Shown here piece by piece: positions 22,310 to 34,494 of a stretch of 64,000 bases of DNA; the stretch's first letter is position 1; every line of letters begins with the position of its first letter. Both the position numbers and the translations under genes were made by a program. Location: positions 62,001 to 126,000 of the forward strand of contig JAUJYZ010000667.1 of the NCBI GenBank assembly GCA_033675265.1. Direction: 5' to 3'. A model generated the notes under the pieces. That model saw nothing but the letters and a program-made list of their open reading frames with translations. It did not search any database and was not told the DNA's origin. Origin of the DNA: Actinostola sp. cb2023. Lineage: Eukaryota; Cnidaria; Anthozoa; Actiniaria; Actinostolidae.

Positions 22310-22930
22310 TCATTGATGTATTATATCTATTGGATAGCTTATTTTTCGACATAAATCATGAAATCTACCGCCGTATAAACATGTACATTGAACTCAATTG
22401 ACAGCTGTGTTCAATGTACTAGTTAGTACTAATGAACATATTCACTTAAACACGAAGTTATTTAGCTTAATTGACAGCTGTGTGCCATGTACTTGTACTA
22501 ATGAACATATTCACTTAAACACGAAGTTATTTAGCTTAATTGACAGCTGTGTTCAATGTACTTGTACTAATGAACACATTCCCTTAAACACGAAGTTATT
22601 TAACTTAATTGACAGCTGTGTGCAATGTACTTGTACTAATGAACACATTCCCTTAAACACGAAGTTATTTAACTTAATTGACAGCTGTGTGCAATGTACT
22701 TGTACTAATGAACATATTCCATTAAACACGAAGTCGCGGTATAAAAGGAAGCTGCCCAGGACGTACAAAAACATATTTCTTTAATCATCAAAAACTTGAA
22801 CATAGGAAGAGATAGGCCAACGACGAGCTTCCAGTAGAAGGATTCCAGAAGGAATTTACAGTCTGCTCTCCATATAAATAGATTAAACATATAGTAGAGA
22901 AAGAGACTCAGGCAACCACTGACTGTTCCA
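22310..22930 (+). repeat. 69-bp relative of the satellite, inverted, with the same flanks
   Basis: About five units start at 22401, 22473, 22542, 22611 and 22680, mostly 69 bp apart. The unit is the 60-bp satellite in opposite orientation with 9 extra bases (AGTTATTTAGCTTAATTG region). The array is bounded by the same sequences that bound the 15.9-18.7 kb array: TTTTCGACATAAATCATG on one side, GCCCAGGACGTACAAAAAC and GAAGGATTCCAGAAGGAAT on the other. Confidence 0.85.
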
Positions 22931-23712
22931 AATAATGTATTAAGAGCAGATTTCGGTAAAAACCGACTATCGGCTGCCAACGACCAAAAATCGAAATCCC
23001 TTATATTATGGCCAAAGAACCCCGTTGGTGAACTGTTTCAGAAAATACAATTGAAAACTTTGATAGGTTTTTATTTTTGGTGAAATCGCAAAAAGTTGAA
23101 AATACCCCTCGATCATCGTCGCGGGCCGCTGAAAGTTATGAAAAATTACGCATTTTGAAAGAGCTCGTGCTCAAAAACAAAAACTCGTAGAGACTAATCG
23201 CTTTCACTCTGATTTATTTGTCATTCGGAGAGCCTTATGAAGTAAAAATATTTTTAGAAGTTTCATTTTCTGTGAAGTTATCGAGCTGGTAATACACCTT
23301 ACTCGTGTCACCTGACCAAAACTCCAATATCAGGCAAATTTCAGAGGTCTAGAATTTAAAGGGTATATGTTTCACTTCCACAAAATCATTTTCCCCTTGA
23401 AGCTTATCAATTGAAGAGTCCTTCCTGCAATTTATTAAACTGGCCCGCGAATATTACGCGAATGAGGGATAAAAATGTAAAGCATATTTTGAGATGTTAT
23501 TTTTCTACCATCGCTAATTAGCTGACCCACAAAATGTTCAATTTCCTCCCTACACCGGCTCAAAAAAACAACAGTACAACGACAATTGATGATTTTTGAT
23601 GCTAGTGAACACCGATGTATTTATTTTATCATGTTTTATCGGTTTGCAGTATGGTTTGGAAATTGAAAACTTTTTTCCAAAAAGAAATCATTGTAGTTAT
23701 TTTATAAAAAAA
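22931..23712. other. No gene seen
   Basis: About 780 bp of AT-rich sequence without an exon or a clear repeat pair within the window. Confidence 0.4.
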
Positions 23713-23919
23713 TATAAAACGGTTTTCCGTGTTATATGGCCTAATCTAAACACACGTGATGTTGGGAGAACACGAGAGAAGCGTAGAAAACCACGAGCCG
23801 GAGGCTCGGAGCCGGATGCTCGTGGAGCCGGAGGCTCGTGGTTTTCTACGCTTCTCTCGTGTTCTCCCAACATCACGCGTGTTTAGATCAGGCCATATAA
23901 CACGGAAAACCGTTTTATA
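23713..23919. mobile_element. Near-perfect hairpin MITE
   Basis: Two arms of about 95 bp, beginning TATAAAACGGTTTTCCG and ending in the complement, meet at a GC-rich centre with repeated GAGCCGGAGGCTCG. Both arms contain GATGTTGGGAGAACACGAG. It would form a cruciform or hairpin. Confidence 0.85.
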
Positions 23920-23995
23920 TTTCTTCAATAGTCGACATGTTTGTCAAAACTATAGTTTCTTGTACACCCTTGACTCCACTTCGTTTGGTACTGCG

Positions 23996-24415
23996 GGGCC
24001 AACCACCCCCCAAAATGGAGCATTGAAGGTGCTTTTCGCGATAACTTTTCATCCCATGTGTTTAGAGTGACCAAACTTCGTATAAATATTTTTGATGTTT
24101 TGTGACGTCATTATGAATGTGTTATGACGTCATAATGGGTGTTGCAATAGTGTAACCATTTTTTAGGAATATAGAATATACTTCATTTATGTAGCGGTAA
24201 TGATACACTTTGTCAAGAGGAGTAGAAAGCCGAAAACCATTTGTCGATAGCATAAAAATATGTTGAGTTATAACAAATTCTATATAAGCTGCCCACCCCT
24301 CCCCTGAATATCATGATGGCAGGAGCCCATTACTAGGAGCCTTTCTCTCCTATAATAGGTTTGTGTGACATCAAATGCACAAATTGGGCTAAAAATAGAA
24401 CACTCATTAAAATTT
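23996..24415 (+). repeat. Left arm of outer palindrome E
   Basis: It matches the reverse complement of 34495-35310. Shared blocks include CCAACCACCCCCC, CATCCCATGTGTTTA, GACCAAACTTCGTATA, TTTTGTGACGTCATTATG and AGGAGCCCATTACTAGGAGC. The arms flank about 10 kb containing elements A, B and C. Confidence 0.75.
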
Positions 24416-25104
24416 CTGCGCGATTAACCAATCATGTCGCGTCTTACACAATAGGAATTTGACGTCAGATTCAACACTGCTAGCTTTGCTTTCAATGTCG
24501 GCCGAAAGCGTACCGTGTAGTTCCAGTGATTCTAATAAAAGAATCAGAATCTAGTGAAATTTCAGATCAGTTTCGTCGTTTGCCGACTTCAGTACTTCAT
24601 CAAGCGAGTAAGAACAATGATTGAAAACATTAAAAACAAAACAAAAAAGCAACTCCAGGTATTATTATTTATATCAAAACTTCAAGTGCGAGAACTTCTA
24701 AAAACAAAGCTACTAGTTAAAAAGGCCAGTTCAAAACCCGGCAAAAAAAACGAACATCTTCTGCTCTTTCTGAGAAGGAATTCAACGATCTGGTATCATG
24801 GATAATCTCTTACGAAGATTAGAACCTAATTAAACTTGTGCAGGACTAGCAGTGAGAACCAAGCTATGAATATTCCAAACCGCTGGTGTGTTTTGCTAAT
24901 TAGCATTTGTTGTCTGAAACGCAGCAAAATGAATCACGAGGAGCTTCTTTTTCTGTGGCCTGGATGAATTTTATGCATTTTTATTCATCGGCTGATCTTG
25001 GAGTGCCGACTTTCTTGCCTTCTTTGAAATGAAGACGCCTTTGGCGAATGAACTTCGCATACACTCAGTGATAACCCTCTTGTTTTAGTGTTCTTTGCCG
25101 CTCT
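24416..25104. other. Spacer between palindrome E left arm and element A
   Basis: AT-rich. A short Lys-rich frame at 24554-24805 is not recognisable. No gene call. Confidence 0.4.
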
Positions 25105-25108
25105 TTAA

Positions 25109-27149
25109 GAGTGGATGCCAGTAAGGTCGAGACTAATTCTTCAACTCAAAAAATTCGAATTTAATTTTATTTCGCCATATCATTCCTTTCGATGACCTAT
25201 TTTAGGGAAAAATACTAAAAAGTTCCAGCGATTTTTATTTTAGGAGAAATTTCCAGTTTTTTTAAAAACCCGTCTGTCTACTTAATTTTTTTGGCTAAAT
25301 TATAAGCCAACTTTGAACAGTCGGTGTGTGTTTACCTCTAGAACTACAACAATGACATTAAGCACACTTAATAAACGTTTCTTGGTCTTTTCTACTGTGT
25401 AATTTATTATTCTGTAACTTCTGTAGTTATTTTTCAAATTTGGTTTTAAAAAGGTATACTGAGCGCCATGAACGGAACGTTGAAATATAGGCAATGTTTG
25501 AGGCACGAAAAAGGAATCTGGTACATAAATTTTTGATGAAAACGCCATGCCCCAGGAAAGCTTCACGTTTGTTCTATCAGTTTAGAAAGTTTCAAGCTTG
25601 GGAATTCAATGTAGCATTTTTGAGAAATAAAACTATTATGCTTGGGACTGCCAAAATTAGCATAATTTTCGTCCTGTGGCGGACATTTTTGTCTTCCAAA
25701 CACAAAACCTAACGCCAAAACACGGCTATCTCGCATATTTTTTTAGTTGATTGCTGCTGATGGAAAACAATGTTCGAGTCAATAGGAATGATTTTCAACA
25801 ATGTTTGTGTTTCGATAGTCGTAAATAACTCTCGCAAAAGTTAAAATTAGCATAGATGGTCGATCAGATAACAGCAAAATACGAATTTTGTTTAAACAAC
25901 GTTTATACGAAATTCCACCCATTGAAGCAAGTATGAATTCTGTTTAGTATAATATTTTATGATTAAAACTATTATTTCATGCCGCAAAAATTTTATTCGA
26001 AGGGCAGTAGCGTGACTTGCAGCAGCTACATTGCGTTACATAATTGGCTTGTCAACAAAGTGGAGCATCGTGTCAAAATATCCGAACTCTTCATGATAAA
26101 GCGCCAGTTTGAACTAGAAATCAGTGCAATTGTTTGTAAATCTTATTTGGAGCAAACTCTAAGCATTTTAGAGTGAAGAACCACAATTTTCGGAAACGGT
26201 GTTTATATTTGATCAATGAATATGCTAATTGTCACTATTTTAGGAGCTTATGTGGCTGAAATAGCTCAAATATGGTTGAAAATAACTCTTATTAACTCCA
26301 AGATTGTTATCAGTTGGCAGCGATCAACTAAAAGTGCAAGATAGTCGTGTTTTGGAATTAAGTTTTTGTGTTTGAACGACAAAAATGTCCGCCACAGGAC
26401 GAAAATTATGCTAATTTTGGCAGTCCCAAACCTAATAGTTTTATTTCTCAATAATGCTACATTGAATAGACCGAATCGGCTAACGAAATGTTGTACCCAA
26501 TTCAGACCTTTTGGGAATACGGTTCTCTGTCTGTTGTATTTCGATTTCAATAGAGCATTGACATGGAAATGTTTGTAACAAAAAGCTCTTATTCCCAAAG
26601 GTTTTGAATTGGGATAAAGAATGTAAACATTGCGTTAGCCGAATAGGTCTATTCCCAAGCTGGAAACTTTCTAAACTGAAAGAGCAAACGTGAAGCTTTC
26701 CTGGGACATGGCGCGTTTTCTTCAAAAATTGATGTACCAGATTCCTTTTTCGTATTTCAAACATTGCCTACATTTCAACGTTCCGTTTATGGCGCTTAGT
26801 ATACCTTTTTAAAACCAAATTTGAAAAACAACTACAGAAGTTACAGAAAAATAAATTATGCAGTAGAAAAGACCATGAAACGTTTATTCAGTGTACTGAA
26901 TGTCATTGTTGTAGAGCTAGAGGCGAACACACACCGACTGTTCAAATTTGGCTTATTATTTAGCCGAAAATTTTCGGTCGACAGACGGGTTTTTTAAAAA
27001 CTGGAAATTTCTCCTAAAATAAAAATCGCTGGAACTTTTTAGTATTTTTCCCTAAAATAGGTCATCGAAAGGAATGATATGGTGAAAGAAAATTAAATTC
27101 GAATTTTTTGAGTTGAAGAATTAGTCTCGATCCTTACTGGCATCCACTC
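25109..27149. mobile_element. TTAA-flanked palindromic element A (2.04 kb)
   Basis: TTAA at 25105-25108 and 27150-27153 brackets ends GAGTGGATGCCAGTAAGG and its complement. Arms of about 0.7 kb (25109-25801 and 26274-27149) pair around a spacer of about 470 bp. Both arms contain the block ATTTTCGTCCTGTGGCGGAC. The right arm carries a 188-bp MITE (26465-26652) absent from the left arm. No transposase frame. Confidence 0.85.
26465..26652. mobile_element. 188-bp MITE inserted in the right arm of element A
   Basis: The inverted ends contain TAGACC, CGGCTAACG and CCAATTCA in matching order. The left arm of A reads straight through the site (GCATTTTTGAGAAAT side to CAAGCTTGGGAATTC side), so the empty site is preserved nearby. 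Confidence 0.75.
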
Positions 27150-27153
27150 TTAA

Positions 27154-28274
27154 AGGGGCACTGTCACGACGCGCGCATGCGTCAATTTTAATGATATGCA
27201 GATATTTTAATGATATGCAGAGGTCAACGAACTCGTCTGTGTTTACGAAGAGAATCGCGCTAGTAAATTTCAATGTGTTTTGAAAGTGTTTTACGATCAA
27301 GTTTTCGCAGAGTGCTTCCAAGTTATTCAGAATATACAACCTTTACAGCGTGTGACCTAAATATTTCATGAAATAAGTACTTATTATATATATAGCGACT
27401 TCTGGTGAAGGAACGGCGATAAATAGCAGACAATCCGAGGTGACAACTCAGGTCTCAGATGAAGTTATTCACATTTCACATCGCTAAAAACCAAGTCCAT
27501 ATTACTTCTTTGCTTCAAAAAAGACTAACGAAGATGTACATGTCACTACTGTATAAGGTACTCGTGTTTTCTTAAATTGTAAGAGTACAAAAGAGAATTG
27601 CACAAAATAATTCCCGTGTGAAAAGTATAATCACTGAGTTCTCTTTGCCGTTGTGTCACTACTTCCAAACCTCGCAGAAATAAAAACTCATACAATGTGA
27701 CAGTTGTTTGCAATAGCTTCAGTTCATATGAACTCGAAGGAATACATTGATATGATGTATGCAACTGAGTTATTTTTGAGAACATAATAATTCGAGTGAA
27801 TAAGTCAATGAACGCGTTGTCAAACATTGTTGTTGTCGTTCGGAATACTTTCCTACCTCCTTTGGTACTCCAGAGCTGTTAAAGAGAAGTATAGCGAACT
27901 CAGAATATGTAGTATAACCGTATTCTATCTTCCCAGTAAACCAAAACTTATAAACCTGTCGCCTGAATACATTCGTTGTCAACCACTACATCCCGGCGGC
28001 CGCCATGAGAAGCCATCGCCATCGCTCTCGCCGATTAAATAAAAAGCGTATAAAATTGGACTTCAAACCAAAAATAACTACCTACAAATACGAAACAACA
28101 ATCAATCTAAGTACTGAATAAGTATCATCTTCTAGAGTGCAAGGATTACAATGATATAACTCGATATATTAACACACTGAATTTGAATTTTCCTCGGGTC
28201 TCTTGAAAGCGTTGGTTAACGATTTCAAGATTGAAGCCAAGATTCACGCATGCGCGTGTCGTGACAGTGCCCCT
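27154..28274. mobile_element. TTAA-flanked element B (1.12 kb)
   Basis: It starts AGGGGCACTGTCACGACG directly after the TTAA that ends element A, and ends GTCGTGACAGTGCCCCT directly before the TTAA that begins element C. The inverted repeat is about 30 bp and includes CGCGCATGCGT. The interior has no recognised gene. Confidence 0.85.
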
Positions 28275-28996
28275 TTAAGAGTGACTGTCCGTTACCGTCG
28301 AGAGGAGAATATTATTTCAACTTCCATTTTTTCGAATCGTTCATATTTACCCCAAAGGTACCCTTTGATAAACTATTTTCAAAAATCATATTGAAACCTT
28401 GCTGCGATTTTTAGTTTTTCAGAAAATCGTAAAAACGTCAATTTGCATTAAAAGTGCGATTTTTCGCTTCATTAAATGTCTCAAATATGCACAGAATGAA
28501 AGCATTGCAAATGTCTTCAAACAACTCCGATTTAAGTGAAACGGCTCACAACATATAAATAACTCTTCTTGTATAGTATGTACTGTTTAAAATGTTCAAA
28601 TCTGTTCAAAGTCTGATTTTCCGAGTCATTTCAGTTACACCTCTGAAGAGCTCCAAAACTATTGGCTTAATATACGTCATGTTTAACAGTATAAAAATGT
28701 TTCTGGTACCACATGTTTTGATAATTTTATTTCACAGCTACAGAGTGACATCATTAAACATTCACCATGAGCAATGGCATGGTCGAACTCGAATTGCTTC
28801 CTATGATAATAAAATCCATAATCTATTGCGTGACTTCTGCTCACATGGAGCTAATTTATTCATGACTCGGAGATCAATAAACTTCAGTCGGCTTGCAAAA
28901 ATTCCAAAACCAGATCCTGGATATATTTACTTTGCACATAGAACAAATATCTACAAACAGTCAGAAAGCAATTTCAGAGGTTGTAAAGGTTTTTAA

Positions 28997-29440
28997 AGTG
29001 CCTATAACCCCTGTGAGTTTGTTTTAAAAATCGATTATATATTAAGTGAATAGTTACAGGTTTCAGTATTTTGTGATTTGAACTTCGTGTTTTGAGCTAT
29101 AGAGGTTTGAAATCGGGATATGTTAATTTTGACGTAACACAGTTGTGTTCTTTCTGAAATAGGATAAAACGTTTATCAAATCAAATCTATAAACTGTGAA
29201 AAGATATTGCAAGTTTCAAAATGTCAGTAATTTGCACAAGGGTGTTTTTGTATAAGACCTGATTCCTTAAAGTGCGTCATTTCACATTTCAGAACTTGAC
29301 GTCATCTGATTTCCATATCGCGTTTTCAAACCTCTATAACTTGCAAACGCGAAGTTCAAATCACAAAATACTGAAACCTGCAACTATTCACTTAATATAT
29401 AATCGATTTTTTAAAACAAACTCACAGGGGTTATAGGCAA
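28997..29440. mobile_element. Nested palindromic MITE G inside the left arm of C
   Basis: It starts AGTGCCTATAACCCCTGTG after TTAA at 28993-28996 and ends CACAGGGGTTATAGGCA. The arms share GTTTGTTTTAAAAAATCG-like and TGATTTGAACTTCG blocks. The right arm of C lacks it and reads straight through AACCTTTA...AAAGGTC. The right-hand TTAA is displaced by about 10 bp (29448-29451), so that junction is rearranged. Confidence 0.8.
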
Positions 29441-29836
29441 AGGTTTTTTAAAGGTCACATTCGAGCTGGAAACCCTCTGGTCATCCTATATCGGCTGGCC
29501 AGTACATTTCACATTTCAGAATCTCATCGAATCTATTTGTTTGAAACCCCATTCTGAGCTAGTTAAAACTCAATTATAGATTGTTGATTACGATGATTTA
29601 TGTTTCGGGACTGTTTGATCGAGTCAAGTACTCTGGTTGATACTCTTGACTCTTTGACGCAACTCAGTCCGTAGCAGTGTCACCCGCGCGCACGCCGCGC
29701 AGAACTTGCACAATTTACTTTTCGCAATCGTACAAAGTGAGTTAAAAAAATACTAGTTAGTTGTTGTTGTTGTTGCTCTATGAACTAGATTAGTGTGATA
29801 GCTTTAACTGTGCTTTATGTAGCTATAGCACACTCC

Positions 29837-30225
29837 GGGGGGGGGGGGGGGGGGGGGGGGGGGGTACTCCCTTTGTACAAGTGGTAGGGGTGACCGGTGG
29901 TCCTTTTAGGGACGAAAATATTTCCTGTATGTACCTTTTAGGGTTCCGACACAAAAGTCAGTTACGTAACACGAGTCCGTATCTTTTAGGGTCAATTGAA
30001 CAGAAGAAAGATATTGTCCAGTCACTGATTAACTGATATCAGCACAATCGCTATTTCGCCATATATGGTCATATATGGTCGCACCTTTTAGGGGCTGAAA
30101 TCAACATAATTTAGCTATTTTAATTTATGCGTACCTTTTAGGGGGTCGTTTTTAAAACCGACCGCCGATCACCCCTACCACTTGGACAAAGGGAGTACTC
30201 CCCCCCCCCCCCCCCCCCCCCCCCC
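29837..30225 (+). mobile_element. Poly-G/poly-C-capped inverted-repeat element, full copy (K1)
   Basis: The left end is CTCC then a G run of about 28, then TACTCCCTTTGT, CAAGTGGTAGGGGTGACCGG. The right end is the complement, ending in a C run of about 26 and GGAG. The inverted repeat inside the caps is about 40 bp. The 300-bp interior has five copies of a CCTTTTAGGG motif. Other copies lie at 20585-20947 and, degraded, at 1415-1577. Confidence 0.88.
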
Positions 30226-30620
30226 GGAGCCCACCCCCGGTCTTACCGACCACTACCGACCACTCAAGTGAGTATCCGGGCTCACTTTATGAGGGTTTGG
30301 GAAATTAAATGAAGTTGCTGTTATCTAGAGCTGGTAAGTTTCTTTTTAGCAGCCAAAGTATTGATAAATTTACATGTAGAGCGTAACTTTTTAAAATTAT
30401 AAATTTTAGATGTTTTCTCAGTTGAAAAAAAAAGAACTTTGCCCTCAAAATCTGTCCGCGCCAAAGGGCTCACTTTCGAGTCACGCGGAGGACAAGGAAA
30501 ACGCTGTGCGCGGTTAAGGGTTCCGTAATATTTAGCCGCGCATATAAAAGCAGCCAGTGCCAAGGGAAGCCACAATATAGACAGCAAGCAATCGCGATAT
30601 ATATAGAAGAATTCCAACAC
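30226..30620. other. Spacer inside element C; no gene seen
   Basis: About 400 bp with no supported exon. Confidence 0.35.
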
Positions 30621-30625
30621 GCTTA

Positions 30626-31860
30626 TTACTCGGGCACTTCCGAAGGAAGCCCGAGTTATAAAATGGGTTTTTCGGTAGTCGTCGTCGGTCGTCGTCGTAG
30701 TCCGGTCAAAGAATGAAGAAAGTACGCGACGTATTTAATCGTATCGAGTTTCAAGATTACTCAGCAGATAGGAAAAACAAACGACAGACAGGACTCAAGT
30801 AGATTTGAATCTTAGTTTTGAAAGCAGCTGTAGATCTTCAAGCTATTAAAAGGTCAGGATTCTAGTTCATCGTTCAATGACTAGAAGTGGTAGAAGGACT
30901 AGAAGCTCGCTTAAAATATATTTAACCAAAACAAACGTGCGGGCGTTATCAGAACCATCTGACCTATGCAACCTCACGACGTATCATGTACATACTCACC
31001 CGACACATGGTCTCCCTCGTCACTCAACTGTCACTGATTGTCATGACGTTAGAGAAATGATATTGTCAAGAACTCGCTATGTCAGATACTGAGATATTGC
31101 TAAGCTAAGTCATCGTATTCGACGACTAGAAGTGAAAGAAGCAGTTGACCTGTGCAGAAGAGAAATTATGTTGTATCCAAGGCAAGCCATCCATCAGTTC
31201 CTCTTAAATACGCTCTCACATACAAACGCATACGCCGATTCGTGTGGGCCCACTCTAAAAGATGTTGAGCGTTTTCGACAGGGCCTTTACAGACTTTACA
31301 TGAACTCATCAAAAGCAAATCAATTGAACTCAAAGTCCAAAGGTAATCAATTGAACTCAAGCTATTTATATTCATTTTGATCATTCATTCCGTTAATTTC
31401 AGAATCCAACTAAACCTTAATTACATTATACAAATGCTGTACAACAAAAGAGCTCTTCTAACTATGAAAGAATATTGCAAATAATTTTTTTTGATTCGAC
31501 GATTTATTGAATTGACCGAATTTCCTTTGCGATAACGAAGAAACCAAAGAGGTTATCAGAATCGTCTGACCATGAATATGATTTTCAACTGGAAGTACCA
31601 AGCACGTGTTACGGAAGTTCGATTCAGAGATGCTCACCGAAACACATATACATATTCTCTTTCTTCACGCAACTGTCAATCACTGTCAGGTCCCTCCTCA
31701 CGCAACTGACACTGTTCTTGTTATCTATGCACACCAAAAAATATATAGATAAATATTCTTTTTCTTCAACGAACTGGCATTCATTTTCAGGTTCTTCCTC
31801 ACGCAACTGACATTTTCCTTTTCATAATGCCCGAGTGAACGCTCATTGAGCGCCTTGTTC
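30626..31860 (+). mobile_element. Dispersed repeat W, copy 1
   Basis: It begins TTACTCGGGCACTTCCG with an immediate AAGCCCGAGTTATA hairpin and ends at TAATGCCCGAGTGAACGCTC. The same ends and internal blocks (CATACGCCGATTCGTGT, CACTCTAAAAGAT) recur in a shorter copy at 59801-60535. Short internal frames are not conserved between copies. Confidence 0.75.
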
Positions 31861-32109
31861 CAGTTAGATCACGTAAGTTAATAATTTGTGTAAAGTGATG
31901 CCTCTATTAAACAGCCCATTTTCAGGTGGACTCTAGCTCGCGTCACGGAATTTTCGTCCCATGGCTATATTTACTGTAAAACGGAACTCAATTTCAAATA
32001 AAACAAACGAAATTGGGCCTCTCAGTTTAGATTACTTGGCGGACACCCTCCTCAGTAAGCGGGCACCAGGTCAAGTACCATCCAATCATCCATTTCATTA
32101 TTTCTGCAC

Positions 32110-32545
32110 AGGGTCGTACATAACCCAAAATTTAAGGGGGGCAGTACGTATTTAAAAGCAAAAAATAAATGAAAATAGTACAGTTCGCCTTGCTAGGGAG
32201 AGGGCAACTTCCCCCTTGCACTGCACCACAGGCAGCCCAAGGCATGCTACGACCTTACGAAATGACGGGGCTTGGGTAGAAAAGGGGAAGGTGTTTCGGA
32301 AAGCTGATCAGTAAAGTATATGCTCCCTTCCCTTCTTCTCCTCCCACTCCCCTGACCTATTGGCTATAGAGTCTATTTCGCATTACTGGAATTAAAGTCA
32401 CAGCACACATGGCACGGTTTGGCGGGTTCACTCTCGGACTTAATTTACAGGGCCGTATACAGCACAGGGGCAGGGGGGCGCAGTTGCCCCCCCTCCCCCT
32501 AGCAAGGCGAAAAAAATACCAAATAGTAGTAGGAACTGTACTATT
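32110..32545. repeat. Inverted-repeat MITE-like block
   Basis: The left part contains GTACAGTTCGCCTTGCTAGG and the right part its complement with small gaps (CCTAGCAAGGCGAA...GAACTGTAC). The outer ends are CAGGGTCGTACATAACCC and a GGGCCGTATACAGC block. GC-rich CCCCCCTCCCCC lies in the right half. Confidence 0.55.
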
Positions 32546-32793
32546 TGCCATTGGGGCGATCAGTAATAGACATAGATCAATTTCAAATTACTTAGACCAC
32601 ATTAAAATACTCAATAAAATATGCGTGCGTCTTTTTATGGGGTTTCTGTGGTATAACGCGAGCGATGTATTTCGGAATTTACTTGCTCTTGCAAAAAATT
32701 ATTTACATGTAACGTGAATGCATAATTTTCTGCAAGCGCGCATGCGCACAGAAACTTTCAATTCAATTTTCAATTCAACTCCCAGAGTAAATC

Positions 32794-32935
32794 CACAGGC
32801 AGCCCCAACCATTGCTTCTGAAGCTACTAATTATGATAAATAAAAAATATATTGGCGTCTTTTTGATGGGATTCCTGTGGTAGAGCGCTTGCGCACAATA
32901 CGTATTGTATTGGACTTGATGTTGGGATCCCTGTG
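32794..32935 (+). mobile_element. Short element V, copy 1 (CACAGGCAGCCC...TTGGGATCCCTGTG)
   Basis: The ends are inverted versions of CACAGGnAnCCCAA. An internal GGGATTCCTGTGG gives a third copy of the terminal motif. The same unit, 161 bp long there, occurs at 63401-63561, followed in both cases by TGCGTCCTGC. Confidence 0.7.
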
Positions 32936-34054
32936 TGCGTCCTGCAGGAAGCGCCTGCAGCGATCTTGAGCTGATCAGTTTCCGTGGATGCAGTAGCTGA
33001 GGTGTATTATTGTCCCAACAAATCAAAGAGTGACTTCAGTCAGTCAGTTATTATTATTAGTCCTGGTATAAAACTCAAATGTTTCAAAATTCTCACATGC
33101 ATAAAATCAATTGAAATTGACACTTATTCTCAGCCGAGGAAAGATATTGGGATCGTGGAAGAGCTGAATGTTAATGCATCATGATGTACTGACAGCTCTT
33201 GGTATCCAATCTATAATTGAGTTTTAACTAGCTCAGAATGGGGTTTCAAACAAATAGATTAGATGAGATTCTGAAATGTGAAATGTACTGGCCAGCCGAT
33301 ATAGGATGACCAGAGGGTTTCCAGCTCGAATGTGACCTTTAAAAACCTTTACAACCTCTGAAATTGCTTTCTGACTGTTTGTAGATATTTGTTCTATGTG
33401 CAAAGTAAATATATCCAGGATCTGGTTTTGGAATTTTTGCAAGCCGACTGAAGTTTATTGATCTCCGAGTCATGAATAAATTAGCTCCATGTGAGCGGAA
33501 GTCACGCAATAGATTATGGATTTTATTCATAGGAAGCAATACGAGTTCGACCATGCCATTGCTCATGGTGGATGTTTAATGATGTCACTCTGTTGCTGTG
33601 AAATACAATTATCAAAACATGTGGTACCAGAAACATTTTTATACTGTTAAACATGACGTATATTAAGCCAATAGTTTTGGAGCTCTTCAGAGGTGTAATT
33701 GAAATGACTCGGAAAATCAGACTTTGAACAGATTTGAACATTTTAAACAGTACATACTATACAAGAAGAGTTATTTATATATTGTGAGCCGTTTCACTTA
33801 AATCGGAGTTGTTTGAAGACATTTGCAATGCTTTCAGTTCTGTGCATATTTGAGACATTTAATGAAGCGAAAAATCGCACTTTTAATGCAAATTGACGTT
33901 TTTACGATTTTCTGAAAAATTAAAAATCGCAGCAAGATTTCAAAATGATTTTTGAAAATAGTTTATCAAAGGGTACCTTTGGGGTAAATATGAGCGATTC
34001 GAAAAAATGGAGGTTGAAATAATATTCTCGATGGTAACGGACAGTCACTCTTAA

Positions 34055-34494
34055 GGCACGGTTCGTCGGTTGAAATTATGTTTCAGTTGTTTTTCGACTA
34101 TCTTTCGGCGAAGAAGTTCTTTAGCAAAGTGCACATTTGTGTGGTTTAATTGTTATGTTGGCGCCGCTATCCAACTTTTGCCGATCATCAGAGTCGAAAT
34201 CACAGGAGAACGCTTCATTCTTACGAAGACTAAATCATGAATCAAAAACCAACAAAAGAAAGTTGATAAAACAGGAATAAACATATGAAGCGATAGGTAT
34301 AAGAACGTAGAAGAATAAGCGCTCTGGCAGTATGTCAGTTTATTGATACATGTGATTCATTTGTCTCGTTCTTGTGCAACGGAAAAATAGACTTGGACTT
34401 CCATGGATTAAGAATATCAATTTTTTGGATCAAGTCCTCGCGTCTTCCGTTTGGCGGCCATTTTATTTTTCAATTTGAAATTCTTCGGAAATTT
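34055..34494. other. Spacer between element C and palindrome E right arm
   Basis: AT-rich sequence with no supported gene. Confidence 0.35.

Larger units (their letters stand above)
28279..34050. mobile_element. TTAA-flanked palindromic element C (5.77 kb)
   Basis: TTAA at 28275-28278 and 34051-34054 brackets ends GAGTGACTGTCCGTTACC and its complement. They are related to those of element A. The arms are 28279-29583 (enlarged by a nested element) and 33208-34050. The spacer of about 3.6 kb contains a poly-G-capped element, repeat W copy 1 and other small repeats. No transposase was recognised. Confidence 0.85.

Noticed and set aside
28592..28996. 134-codon frame, mirrored on the minus strand at 33339-33741
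   Set aside because: Both frames are the two arms of palindrome C, so their similarity reflects the inverted repeat rather than a conserved gene.
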